The translations under genes and the position numbers were made by a program. A stretch of 64,000 bases of DNA. Origin: Oscillospiraceae bacterium (GTDB lineage: Bacteria; Bacillota; Clostridia; Oscillospirales; Oscillospiraceae). The DNA is taken from the NCBI GenBank assembly GCA_910575505.1, contig CAJTFK010000006.1:1-64000 (forward strand), read 5' to 3'. A model generated the notes under the pieces. The model ran no database searches, was not told the DNA's origin, and worked only from the letters and a program-made list of their open reading frames with translations. Positions 15,270-22,567 of this stretch are shown here, one piece after another. Position 1 is the stretch's first letter; each line of letters opens with the position of its first letter.

Positions 15270-15761
15270 TCACCTCGCTTTTGTTGGATTGAACCCCAGC
15301 AATGGGGAAATTTCATAGTCGCTGCGGTAGTAGAAATAGTAGGGCTTCAGGCCGTCATCAATGCAAATGACTTCCCCTGGCCGCACATCCAGTCCGGGTA
15401 TGATTTGTGATAGGCATTCCTCCTTAACGCTCGTGAAAAATTGCTTCGCGGTCAGCCCGGTGGGAATCTCCGTGCGTGGGCTATAGTGGCTGCTCAACGG
15501 GCAAGGGTGTCTTCTGTTATCCTGACGCAAAAGAAATTCCAGCCACTCGCTTTCTTCATCCTTGAAGCCAAAGACGCGGCAAACAGCAGGGGAGAGCCGC
15601 CTGGGGCACCACTTGGGAGGCTTGAATTTGGGAGCGGAGCGTGGAAACCGCTTCGGCTTTCGTCTGGGAAATCCGGAACAGTATCTTGTGGCGTTCAGGG
15701 TATGACTTCCAACTGTTTGATAAAAGGGACATTCCTGGCAGGTAGGGTCGTAGAATTTCAT
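15270..15761 (-). CDS. Cys-rich protein encoded between tnsA-like and tnsB, 163 aa
   Basis: The N-terminus has CQECPFY, then RYCSGFPRRKPKRF and KWCPRRL: a probable metal site with a strongly basic middle, which would suit nucleic-acid binding. The C-terminal part is acidic (GEVICIDDGLKPYYFYY). Its stop lies inside the ribosome site of tnsB. I know no such gene in Tn7 or Tn5053. It is not recognisable as TnsA, TnsE or a Cas protein. Confidence 0.6.
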   Translation of the reverse strand: MKFYDPTCQECPFYQTVGSHTLNATRYCSGFPRRKPKRFPRSAPKFKPPKWCPRRLSPAVCRVFGFKDEESEWLEFLLRQDNRRHPCPLSSHYSPRTEIPTGLTAKQFFTSVKEECLSQIIPGLDVRPGEVICIDDGLKPYYFYYRSDYEISPLLGFNPTKAR

Positions 15762-15917
15762 GGCATTGTCTCCCTTGGGCCCAGATACTGGCAGATAATC
15801 GGCGACTCCGGCTCCCCATACGGCTGGATAGTCGCATGAGGCTGGGTAGTCATCCGAGACTGTGCTGCTGCTATTACAAAAAGAATGAGAGCGGCCAGAG
15901 CAAAGAACCCGATGATG

Positions 15918-16319
15918 CTAAAGGCTTTTCTTATAATCCACCACCTCGACTTTCCATTCCACCGGGTGGCTTTCAGCCACCCCTGTCCAGTATCGCCGCG
16001 AAAGCTCCAGCCGTTCTATCACCGCCTGTTTTTTCAGGTCCTCGCGCCGTACCAACACCCGGACAGCCTGTTTTCCGTCTGTGTAGACCAGGTGAAAATC
16101 TGAAACCCAGGCCGTTTTGAAGTAGAGCGGACGGATGCCCCAGGGGTCTATCTGGTCTGTCAGTTCCAAGGGTACACAGGCTTCATAAGCGGCTACCCAA
16201 AGACGGCCCTCCAGATACCGAGCATAGGCAAGCGCCTGTTCGCTGTGAAGGCAGACCATCTTCTGGTTTTTCTGACTGAAAAAGCGATACTCGCGGGCTT
16301 TGGGATTTGCTTTCTCCAT
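15918..16319 (-). CDS. TnsA-like protein with a degenerate nuclease site, 133 aa
   Basis: GAGGAGG precedes the ATG at 16319. The layout resembles the TnsA N-terminal restriction-endonuclease-like domain: SEQALAYARYLEG (helix with Glu), a beta strand, WVSDFHLVYTDGKQ (Asp), then a strand where TnsA has its E/Q-x-K. Here that strand reads AVRVLVRRED, so the catalytic Lys is absent. The protein also lacks the TnsA C-terminal domain. It is the first gene of the operon, as tnsA is in Tn7. The homology is inferred by eye and needs a profile search. Confidence 0.45.
   Translation of the reverse strand: MEKANPKAREYRFFSQKNQKMVCLHSEQALAYARYLEGRLWVAAYEACVPLELTDQIDPWGIRPLYFKTAWVSDFHLVYTDGKQAVRVLVRREDLKKQAVIERLELSRRYWTGVAESHPVEWKVEVVDYKKSL
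15964..15982. repeat. Small hairpin within the tnsA-like gene
   Basis: A 7-bp stem GGGTGGC/GCCACCC around TTTCA. Confidence 0.55.
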
Positions 16320-16335
16320 GAATCCTCCTCTGACG

Positions 16336-16437
16336 GTATCGGACTGCGGGACGCCGCATTGCCCACTTTTGGGGATTTCTCTTTTGCACAAAAGGAAAAG
16401 TCCCCGCTCTGTGCCGGTTATGCCCACTGCCCGATAC
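16336..16437. repeat. GTATCGG long hairpin repeat, full copy, in the operon leader
   Basis: Arms GTATCGGAC (16336-16344) and GCCCGATAC (16429-16437). The inner stem GGGGATTTCTCTTTTG/CAAAAGGAAAAGTCCCC (16371-16405) is long. It lies between the iterons and the first gene, so any transcript of the operon starting at the element end would carry it. Confidence 0.65.
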
Positions 16438-16448
16438 TGCCCGGAATT

Positions 16449-16711
16449 AGAATTAGCTTGAGCTTTTTTGATTTACCTCGCGTTTTTTGAGTTTCATTTC
16501 CGCAGCTTTTAGAATTAGCTTGAGCTTTTTGCAGTTGGCTCGTCTAATTGCCACGGTCACATTTAGACTGCACATCCCCCCTATATACGTATTTTTGCTG
16601 GTTTTCAGTACAAATTTGCTGTTTTCCCCCCCCCCATAGAAGTGGAAGCTCGAATTAAATTGAGCTATTCCAAAAAGCTCATGTTAATTCCAATTAGTTT
16701 GAGCTACTCTG
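16449..16711. repeat. Five 22-bp iterons; candidate TnsB-binding transposon end
   Basis: Sites at 16449-16470, 16511-16532, 16651-16672 and 16690-16711 in direct orientation, and 16670-16691 inverted and overlapping. They share AATTAnnnTGAGCTnnT (first copy GAATTAGCTTGAGCTTTTT). A weaker inverted site lies at 16531-16552. The number, spacing and position beside the tnsA-like gene match the TnsB sites of a Tn7 right end. A terminal TGT/ACA and target duplication could not be placed. Confidence 0.6.
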
Positions 16712-16757
16712 TTCTTCTCCCTTTTATTTCGCTCTCTTTCTCCCTCTTATCTTGGAC

Positions 16758-16957
16758 GCGGCTGAAAGTCGCATAGTAGCCGCCAATCCCGACTCGGAAC
16801 AGAGATGCGGCTTTCAGCCGTGAGGGGCCTTCGGCGCACGATTTTCAGCCGTATAGATAAGAGAAAAATCAGAAATCACGGTTTTCAGCCATGTAAACCG
16901 GAGTGTTTTCTCCCGGCAAGTACAGCAAACAGGCCTTTGGGCGTGGCTAAAAGTCAT
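16758..16957. repeat. Cluster of five small TTTCA-type hairpins
   Basis: Copies at 16758-16772, 16807-16821, 16838-16852, 16878-16892 and 16943-16957, all with the TTTCA or TGAAA/TAAAA loop and imperfect GC stems with G-T pairs. They fill the noncoding stretch between the iterons and the tsf terminator, where I see no gene. Confidence 0.5.
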
Positions 16958-17030
16958 GCGGTGAAAAAGAAGAAAAAAGACGGAAATCAGGCCGTTTCAG
17001 CGGTTACTGCGGCTTTCCCGGCCAAAAACA

Positions 17031-17074
17031 TAAAAAGAAAAGGCCCGAAGCAACAAGTCGTTGCCTCGGACCTT
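17031..17074 (-). terminator. Intrinsic terminator of the rpsB-tsf operon
   Basis: On the minus strand AAGGTCCGAGGCAAC pairs over 15 bp (two G-T) with GTTGCTTCGGGCCTT across a 5-nt loop, followed by TTCTTTTT. It lies about 120 nt past the tsf stop codon. Confidence 0.85.
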
Positions 17075-17086
17075 TGTGGCTGCACA

Positions 17087-17124
17087 CAGCTTTCAGCTGC
17101 AAGCCATGTGCGGTTGAAAGCCGT
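17087..17124. repeat. Two small TTTCA-type hairpins in the tsf 3' region
   Basis: CAGC-TTTCA-GCTG (17087-17099) and GCGGT-TGAAA-GCCGT (17110-17124), between the tsf stop and its terminator. They show that the hairpin family reaches slightly past the likely transposon end. Confidence 0.45.
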
Positions 17125-17195
17125 ATGATGAAAGCCGAATCCGGTCATTTTATTTGGAATACATTGTCCGTTTTGCGAGGGAGGGGGACAGGAGA

Positions 17196-18119
17196 TCAGC
17201 CCTTCACCAGAGAGGCGATCTCGTCGGCAAAGTTTTCCTGCTTCTTCTCGATGCCCTCGCCCTTTTCAAAGCGCACGGCATTCTTGAAGGTGATGGTTCC
17301 GCCCAGCTCCTTGGCCGCGTGGGCGATATAGGCCTCCACGGTGCCCTCAAACACGTCGGCACGGACGGTGTCCTGCTGGAGCAGGCAGTTCTCGGCATAG
17401 AACTTGTTCAGCTTGCCCATGACAATCTTCTCCCGGACCTGAGCGGGCTTGTTGGCCATTTTGGGGTCGTTTTCCATCTGGGCCAGCATGACCTTCTTCT
17501 CCTCGTCCAGAACCTCCTGGGTGACCTGAGCCTTGTCCCAGAAGCGGGGATTCAGAGCGGCGATCTGCATGGCGATGTTCTTGCCCAGCTCGGTGACCTG
17601 CCCGGCAGAGAGGCTGGTCTCCAGGTTCACCAGCACGCCGATCTTGCCGCCGGCATGGACATAGGGAACGGACACGCCCTCGGTATAGAGCGCGAAGCGG
17701 CGGACCTTGATGTTCTCACCGATGACCAGAACCATCTCCTGCTGCTGCTGGGTGACGGTGAGGTCGGTGTCCAGATACTTGCAGGCCATCAGAGCGTCCA
17801 GATCGGCGGGCCTGGCCTTGGCGGCGGTGGCGGCCACGCCTTTTACAAAGTCCACGAATTTCTCGTTTTTGCCCACGAAGTCGGTTTCGGCGTTAACCTC
17901 GACCACGACGCCCACGCCGTCGATCACAGCCGCGTAGGCCATGCCCTCGGCGGCCACGCGGCCGGCCTTCTTCACGGAAGCGGCCATGCCCTTTTCACGC
18001 AGCCACTCCACGGCCTTGTCCATGTCGCCGTCGGTGGCCACCAGGGCCTTCTTGCAGTCCATCATGCCCACGCCGGTCATTTCGCGCAGGGTCTTCACAT
18101 CAGTTGCGGTAAAAGCCAT
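17196..18119 (-). CDS. tsf: Translation elongation factor Ts
   Basis: The 307-aa protein has the EF-Ts N-terminal UBA-like helix bundle with LREMTGVGMMDCKKAL and the conserved NAETDFVGKNEKF core that inserts into EF-Tu. EF-Ts recycles EF-Tu by exchanging GDP for GTP. It is transcribed 33 nt after rpsB, the usual arrangement, and ends in a strong terminator. Its 3' end marks the border between core genome and the accessory element. Confidence 0.97.
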   Translation of the reverse strand: MAFTATDVKTLREMTGVGMMDCKKALVATDGDMDKAVEWLREKGMAASVKKAGRVAAEGMAYAAVIDGVGVVVEVNAETDFVGKNEKFVDFVKGVAATAAKARPADLDALMACKYLDTDLTVTQQQQEMVLVIGENIKVRRFALYTEGVSVPYVHAGGKIGVLVNLETSLSAGQVTELGKNIAMQIAALNPRFWDKAQVTQEVLDEEKKVMLAQMENDPKMANKPAQVREKIVMGKLNKFYAENCLLQQDTVRADVFEGTVEAYIAHAAKELGGTITFKNAVRFEKGEGIEKKQENFADEIASLVKG

Positions 18120-18151
18120 AATTGCTTTCCTCCAAATCTATATCGTATCGC

Positions 18152-18889
18152 TTATTCAGCGGCGGGTGCCTCAGCAGCGGGAGCCTCCTCGGTCTGCTCG
18201 CCTTGCCGGCCTTCCAGGACGGCGTTGGCCATAATGGAGGAGATCAGCTTGATGGCACGGATGGCGTCGTCGTTGCCGGGGATCACATAGTCGATTTCAT
18301 CGGGGTCGCAGTTGGTGTCGGCAATGGCCACCACGGGGATGCCCAGCTTGTGGGCTTCGGCAATGGCGTTGCGCTCCTTGCGGGTGTCGACAATGAAGAG
18401 GGCGCCGGGGAGCTTCTTCATGTCCTTCACGCCGCCCAGGTATTTCTCCAGCTTGGCGATCTCGCCCAGGTGCTTCATGACTTCCTTCTTGGGCAGCATG
18501 TCAAAGGTGCCGTCCTCCTGCATGGCCTTCAGCTGGTTCAGCCGGTCCACGCGGGTGCGCATGGTTTTGAAGTTGGTCATCATGCCGCCCAGCCAGCGGG
18601 CGTTGACGAAGTACTGGCCGCAGCGGCCTGCCTCCTCGCGGATGGCGTCCTGAGCCTGCTTCTTGGTGCCTACAAACAGCAGGGACTGGCCGCTCTCGCT
18701 GAGCTGGCGGACGAAGCTATAGGCCTCTTCCAGCTTGCGGACGGTCTTCTGAAGGTCCACGATATAGATGCCGTTGCGCTCCGTGTAGATATAGGGAGCC
18801 ATCTTGGGGTTCCACCGGCGGGTCTGGTGGCCGAAGTGGACGCCCGCCTCCAGCAGGGCCTTCATGGACACGACGCTTGAATTTGCCAT
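18152..18889 (-). CDS. rpsB: 30S ribosomal protein S2
   Basis: The 245-aa protein begins [20 protein letters not shown] and carries the S2 signatures [23 protein letters not shown] and [15 protein letters not shown]2 joins the small subunit late in assembly. The ribosome site GGAGGAACT precedes the ATG, and a promoter lies at 19015-19043. The C-terminal 25 residues are Ala/Glu-rich ([12 protein letters not shown]). Confidence 0.97.
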   Translation of the reverse strand: MANSSVVSMKALLEAGVHFGHQTRRWNPKMAPYIYTERNGIYIVDLQKTVRKLEEAYSFVRQLSESGQSLLFVGTKKQAQDAIREEAGRCGQYFVNARWLGGMMTNFKTMRTRVDRLNQLKAMQEDGTFDMLPKKEVMKHLGEIAKLEKYLGGVKDMKKLPGALFIVDTRKERNAIAEAHKLGIPVVAIADTNCDPDEIDYVIPGNDDAIRAIKLISSIMANAVLEGRQGEQTEEAPAAEAPAAE

Positions 18890-19014
18890 AGTTTGAGTTC
18901 CTCCAATATGATTTAGTTTTGACCTCCGGCGGCTTCATCCTCTCCGCCAACCGTTTTCCCCAACGGGGGTGCGGCACAGACGGAAAGTCGACACACCGTG
19001 CGGAATGCTGAAAT

Positions 19015-19043
19015 AGGATACCATATAAAAACTGCCAATGCAA
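19015..19043 (-). promoter_or_regulatory. Promoter of rpsB-tsf
   Basis: On the minus strand TTGCAT, a 17-bp spacer, then TATCCT, giving a leader of roughly 115 nt that could hold S2 autoregulatory structure. The leader contains CCCCCGTTGGGG-type pairing, but I cannot assign a known motif. Confidence 0.5.
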
Positions 19044-19130
19044 GTATTTTTTCCAATTTTTTTGTTCTTTTTGTTCCGGCCATCAGGTTTGGACCCGAAA
19101 CGGTCCTTCGGCAGGGGAGAAACCGGTTTC

Positions 19131-19724
19131 TCAGTGGGGCCGCACCAGCGTGACGGCGCACAGAGCCAGCGCCGCCGCGCAGGCCCGGTCCACCGCCTTG
19201 CGGTGGTTGACAAAGAGCTTTTGCAGCGCCGCTCCGGCAAAGAGCCACACCAGATTTGCCAGGGGACCGGTGAAGGGCATAAACAGGCCCACAGCCAGCA
19301 GCGCCCGGAGGGAACGGGTATAGGGCAGGACATAGGACGCCAGGGCCATGAGGCAGAAAATCATCACCTTGACGTTGGTGAGATTGACCAGCAGGCCCGA
19401 CAAGAAGCCGGGAGCGCTGGAGACCTGCCCCTCCGGGCCGGAGGAGGCGCGCAGGGTGTGCCACGCCATCCACAAAAGATAGGCCGCGCCCACCCAGGAC
19501 AGGGCCCCCACATACTGATTCAGCAGCGTGCCCATCAGCCATGTGGCCAGCACCGCCGCCATGGACACCAGGAAAAACCCAGTGAACAGGCCCCGCCACT
19601 GCCGGAGGGCCGGGCCCTTGCCGTAGCGCAGGGCGGTGGACAGGGAGCAGAGGTTGGCGGGGCCGGGGGTGATGGCGCCTACATAGCAGTAGAGCAGAAA
19701 AGAGGGCAGCAGGGAAGCCGGCAT
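19131..19724 (-). CDS. LysE/RhtB-family amino-acid exporter
   Basis: The 197-aa protein has about six hydrophobic segments and the LysE-type N-terminal GAITPGPANLCSLS, followed by GFLSGLLVNLTNVKVMIFCL. Members export amino acids or homoserine-lactone-like compounds across the cytoplasmic membrane. It is divergent from a LysR regulator 114 bp away, the classical arrangement of lysE with its activator lysG. I start at the ATG within MPASLLPSFLLY; a GTG three codons upstream is possible. The substrate is unknown. Confidence 0.88.
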   Translation of the reverse strand: MPASLLPSFLLYCYVGAITPGPANLCSLSTALRYGKGPALRQWRGLFTGFFLVSMAAVLATWLMGTLLNQYVGALSWVGAAYLLWMAWHTLRASSGPEGQVSSAPGFLSGLLVNLTNVKVMIFCLMALASYVLPYTRSLRALLAVGLFMPFTGPLANLVWLFAGAALQKLFVNHRKAVDRACAAALALCAVTLVRPH

Positions 19725-19776
19725 AGGGACCACATCCTTTTTCGAGATGGTTCCATCATACCAGCAAAAAATATAT

Positions 19777-19798
19777 TTGAAAAGTGAAAGTTTTTCAA
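19777..19798. promoter_or_regulatory. LysR-type operator between exporter and regulator
   Basis: TTGAAAA and TTTTCAA form a 7-bp inverted repeat with 8 nt between them (22 bp, T-N11-A type core). It overlaps the -35 region of a minus-strand promoter (TTTTCA, 17 bp, TATGAT at 19760-19755) for the exporter. A TATGAT at 19800-19805 could serve the regulator, so one site could control both. Confidence 0.5.
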
Positions 19799-19838
19799 GT
19801 ATGATATTTGTAAAATCAATGAAAGAGAGGCAGGACCG

Positions 19839-20759
19839 ATGGAGCTGAAAAATCTGCGGACCTTTCAGACCGTGGTGGACCAGGGGAGCTATCAGCGGGC
19901 GGCGGAACGCCTGGGCTATACCCAGTCCACCATCACCGTCCAGATTCAGCAGCTGGAGGAGGAACTGGGGGTTCCGCTGCTTGAGCGGATGGGCCGCAGG
20001 ATGGTGCTGACGGAGGCGGGGGAACAGGCGCTCTGCCAGGCCCGGGACCTGCTTCTGGCGGCGGACCGCCTGCTGGAGCTGGGCAGAGAGGACCGGGAGC
20101 CGTCCGGGACCCTCCGGGTGGATATGGCGGAAACATTGCTGTGCTATCAGATGCAGCCGGTGATCCGGGCCTTTCGGGAGCGGGCGCCTCAGGTGCGGCT
20201 GGTAATCCGCAGCCGGAACTGCGTGCGCATCGCGGAGAACGTCTGGACGGGGAACTGCGACCTGGGCGTGGGCTATGACATGGACTGGAACCGGGAGGCG
20301 CTGGAGGTGGAGTCTGTGGGGGCCTATGACATCGTTCTGCTGGCGTCTCCGGATTTTTCCTCTCCTGATTTTGTGACTCCCGGGCAGAAAAAGGCGGTAT
20401 CCCTGGTGACCGACGAGCCGGACAGCAATTTCCGCCGCCGGCTGGAGGCCTATCTGCGGGACCGGGAAATCGAGCTGGATGTGACCCTGGAGCTCTGGAG
20501 CATTGAGACCATCAAGCGCTGCGTCATGAGCAACCTGGGCTTTACCTACCTGCCCCGCTTTGTGGCCCGGGAGGAGCTGGCGGACGGACGGCTGGTGGAG
20601 CTGAAGGCCCCCATTTCCGGCGTGCCGGCTCCGGCTCTGTGCGCCTGGCGGCGGGGGCGGTGGGTGACCCCGGCCATGGAGCTGTTTTTGAAGCTTTTGC
20701 GGGAGCATCTGCCTGCTTCGGACTGCTCAGCCGATACCTATAGCTGTACATCTCTGTAG
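19839..20759 (+). CDS. LysR-family transcriptional regulator
   Basis: The 306-aa protein begins with the LysR wHTH: MELKNLRTFQTVVDQGSYQ, AAERLGYTQSTITVQIQQLE. A periplasmic-binding-like effector domain follows (residues 90-290). Ribosome site GAGAGG precedes the ATG. It is divergent to the LysE-type exporter and probably activates it in response to an exported amino acid. The C-terminal tail is Ser/Cys-rich. Confidence 0.93.
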   Translation: MELKNLRTFQTVVDQGSYQRAAERLGYTQSTITVQIQQLEEELGVPLLERMGRRMVLTEAGEQALCQARDLLLAADRLLELGREDREPSGTLRVDMAETLLCYQMQPVIRAFRERAPQVRLVIRSRNCVRIAENVWTGNCDLGVGYDMDWNREALEVESVGAYDIVLLASPDFSSPDFVTPGQKKAVSLVTDEPDSNFRRRLEAYLRDREIELDVTLELWSIETIKRCVMSNLGFTYLPRFVAREELADGRLVELKAPISGVPAPALCAWRRGRWVTPAMELFLKLLREHLPASDCSADTYSCTSL

Positions 20760-20796
20760 GGGACGGCGCCTTTGCTGGGAATGCTGATGGCTGCTG

Positions 20797-21285
20797 TCAT
20801 GGTGAAAGGGGAACCGCTTTCCATGTTTTTCCCAGGATGTGCAGTTCTTCGTCATGGGCGGAGAGTATCCAGTGGGTGAGGGACTCTCCACGGGTGCACA
20901 GGCAGGCCTTCAGAGGGGAGTCTTCGATCCGGTAAAAGCCCGGGTCCGGACAGATGCCGGTCTCGTCCCAGCGGGCGTGAAAAAGAGCGGTGTCCGGCAG
21001 GGCTTCGCTCCGGTCCTGCGGGAAGCGGGAGGGAAGTCCGCTGAAACAGAAGAATGCCGTGCCCTCAAAACGGAGCTCCAGCATCTGCCCCATGCTCCCG
21101 TTATACAGCTGGTCCGGCATGGCGGTTCCGTGCCGGGCTTCCCATGCCGCCACGGCTTCCCGGTGGGCCCGGCCGCTGACCATTGTATATACCGAGACGG
21201 AGAGACAGCCCTGTCCCCCCTGGTATTCAAAAATTTCGTCGCTGGCGCTGATTTTCCAGGGGACCTTTACGGGGATTCGTTTCAT
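20797..21285 (-). CDS. Hypothetical protein, 162 aa
   Basis: Begins MKRIPVKVPWKISASDEIFE. A soluble protein with aromatic-rich strands (AFFCFSGLPSRFPQ) and no family I recognise. It is monocistronic, with a consensus promoter at 21415/21392 and a 28-bp palindrome in its leader, so it appears individually regulated. Confidence 0.6.
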   Translation of the reverse strand: MKRIPVKVPWKISASDEIFEYQGGQGCLSVSVYTMVSGRAHREAVAAWEARHGTAMPDQLYNGSMGQMLELRFEGTAFFCFSGLPSRFPQDRSEALPDTALFHARWDETGICPDPGFYRIEDSPLKACLCTRGESLTHWILSAHDEELHILGKTWKAVPLSP

Positions 21286-21324
21286 AAGACCATCGCCTCC
21301 GGGACTATGATAGAGTCAGCACGG

Positions 21325-21352
21325 TTGAACATCGGTACATACCGATTTTCAA
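21325..21352. promoter_or_regulatory. 28-bp palindromic operator or leader hairpin
   Basis: The half TTGAACATCGGTA and the reverse complement of the other half (TTGAAAATCGGTA) differ at one position, with CA between them. It lies about 35-60 nt downstream of the predicted minus-strand start, consistent with a roadblock operator or RNA hairpin for the 162-aa gene. Confidence 0.5.
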
Positions 21353-21391
21353 ACAGCGGAAAAGCCGCTGCCGGGTAAAATCCCTGTGCTG

Positions 21392-21420
21392 ACTATAGCG
21401 CTGTCCCGAGGGGCTGTCAA
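21392..21420 (-). promoter_or_regulatory. Consensus sigma-A promoter for the 162-aa gene
   Basis: On the minus strand TTGACA (21420-21415), a 17-bp spacer and TATAGT (21397-21392). The rest of the 21286-21614 gap shows nothing else I can name. Confidence 0.7.
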
Positions 21421-21614
21421 GCTGCGGTCTTCTTCGGGGCGTGTCCGTTCACACATTTTGTCGGGAGGACGCGGCGTAAGGCGCGGACTCTGTTCCGTCC
21501 TGATGCTCGGAACGGCCAATTTTCCGGAAGACGGGACAATGTCCGGCCCCTGGCCGGTCCGCCTGTCTGGAATGATGACGTTTGCTGTAAAAACATTTGT
21601 AAGGAGGCACTGTT

Positions 21615-22067
21615 ATGCCGGATGACTGCACATTGTGGTACGAGGAATGGGAAATGGCCTGCTGCGGGGGATGGTTTGCTCTTGGCAGCCGGGTCATATG
21701 GCCGGTTTCACGGTATGCCGTCCATGACGGCAGCTTTCTGCCTAAGGGAATGGAACAGGAAATCGGCAGGGTCGGCTATACCTATAATGCCCATGGCGAC
21801 AGCTGGAAGGGGCTTTATACGCTGACGGGGACCGTGAAGCGGATCCGGGGCGTGTACTTCTGCTTCGAGCCTGACCCGGAAAAACCTGGGTATCTGCGCC
21901 GCGTGTCCGGCTTTTTAACGGAGATGGAGGACTGTGATTACTGGACCGCGGCCCGGAAGGCAGCGAAGAGGAAGGGGCCGCGGCCCCGGTTCGATGCCTA
22001 TATCGTACACATAGAGCCTGTGGAGATAAGGCCTGCCATAAAAGGCGACCGGTCCCTATGGACCTAG
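21615..22067 (+). CDS. Hypothetical protein, DUF6578-like N-terminus
   Basis: The 150-aa protein starts after GTAAGGAGG. Its first 35 residues (WYEEWEMACCGGWFALGSRVIWPV) have the W-x-M-x-CCG-x2-F-x2-G-x2-V-x-W pattern that I associate with DUF6578, a family of unknown function. The C-terminal portion is basic and ends near IVHIEPVEIRP. It converges with the ylmC-like gene only 7 nt away. Confidence 0.55.
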   Translation: MPDDCTLWYEEWEMACCGGWFALGSRVIWPVSRYAVHDGSFLPKGMEQEIGRVGYTYNAHGDSWKGLYTLTGTVKRIRGVYFCFEPDPEKPGYLRRVSGFLTEMEDCDYWTAARKAAKRKGPRPRFDAYIVHIEPVEIRPAIKGDRSLWT

Positions 22068-22074
22068 GGGGCCG

Positions 22075-22353
22075 TCAGCGCCTCCGCTTCCGCTCCAGGT
22101 TCGGGTCCCGCCGCTGGAAATGCTTGTCGATGAGAATGATGTCGTCCCCGATGCGCTGGATGCAGTCCCAGGGGATGTAAAACTCCTCGCCCCTGCCGAA
22201 GAGGCCGAAGAAGCGGGCGGGGCCGTAGACCACAATAGCCGCCGTCTGTCCCTCGGGAATCTGGATGTCCACGTCCCCTACCAGCCCCAGCCGGCAGCCG
22301 TCGTGGATGTTGATGACCTCTTTCCGCCGCAAATCCCGGAATCTGCACTGCAT
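22075..22353 (-). CDS. ylmC: YlmC/YmxH-family PRC-barrel sporulation protein
   Basis: Starting at MQCRFRDLRRKEVINIHDG (AAGGGGTG upstream), this 92-aa protein is a typical YlmC/YmxH PRC-barrel protein with RLGLVGDVDI and EEFYIPWDCIQRIGDDIILI. In Bacilli and Clostridia it lies near sigE/sigG and is linked to sporulation, with unclear biochemical role. Here it is divergent from sigG, which supports the assignment. Confidence 0.85.
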   Translation of the reverse strand: MQCRFRDLRRKEVINIHDGCRLGLVGDVDIQIPEGQTAAIVVYGPARFFGLFGRGEEFYIPWDCIQRIGDDIILIDKHFQRRDPNLERKRRR

Positions 22354-22567
22354 GGCCTTCACCCCTTGTTTTGGTTCTATGGAAACCCTATGCGCCGTCC
22401 GGTCTGTCCAAGAACCTTTTTGCCCCGATGCCCCGTGACAGACCAGAAAGCGACAAAAGGTCTCAGTATAGGAAAAATGGCCTCCGGAAATACTTTCTTT
22501 GCGGCGGGGGGCAGAGGCATGGACCCGGTCCTCCCGCTGTGGAAGCATACACAAGGGGGCGGTTTTT

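Noticed and set aside
10301..16437. CRISPR-associated transposon (CAST)
   Set aside because: TnsB, TnsC and TniQ are present, but I see no cas gene and no array with spacers; the repeats are hairpins and iterons.
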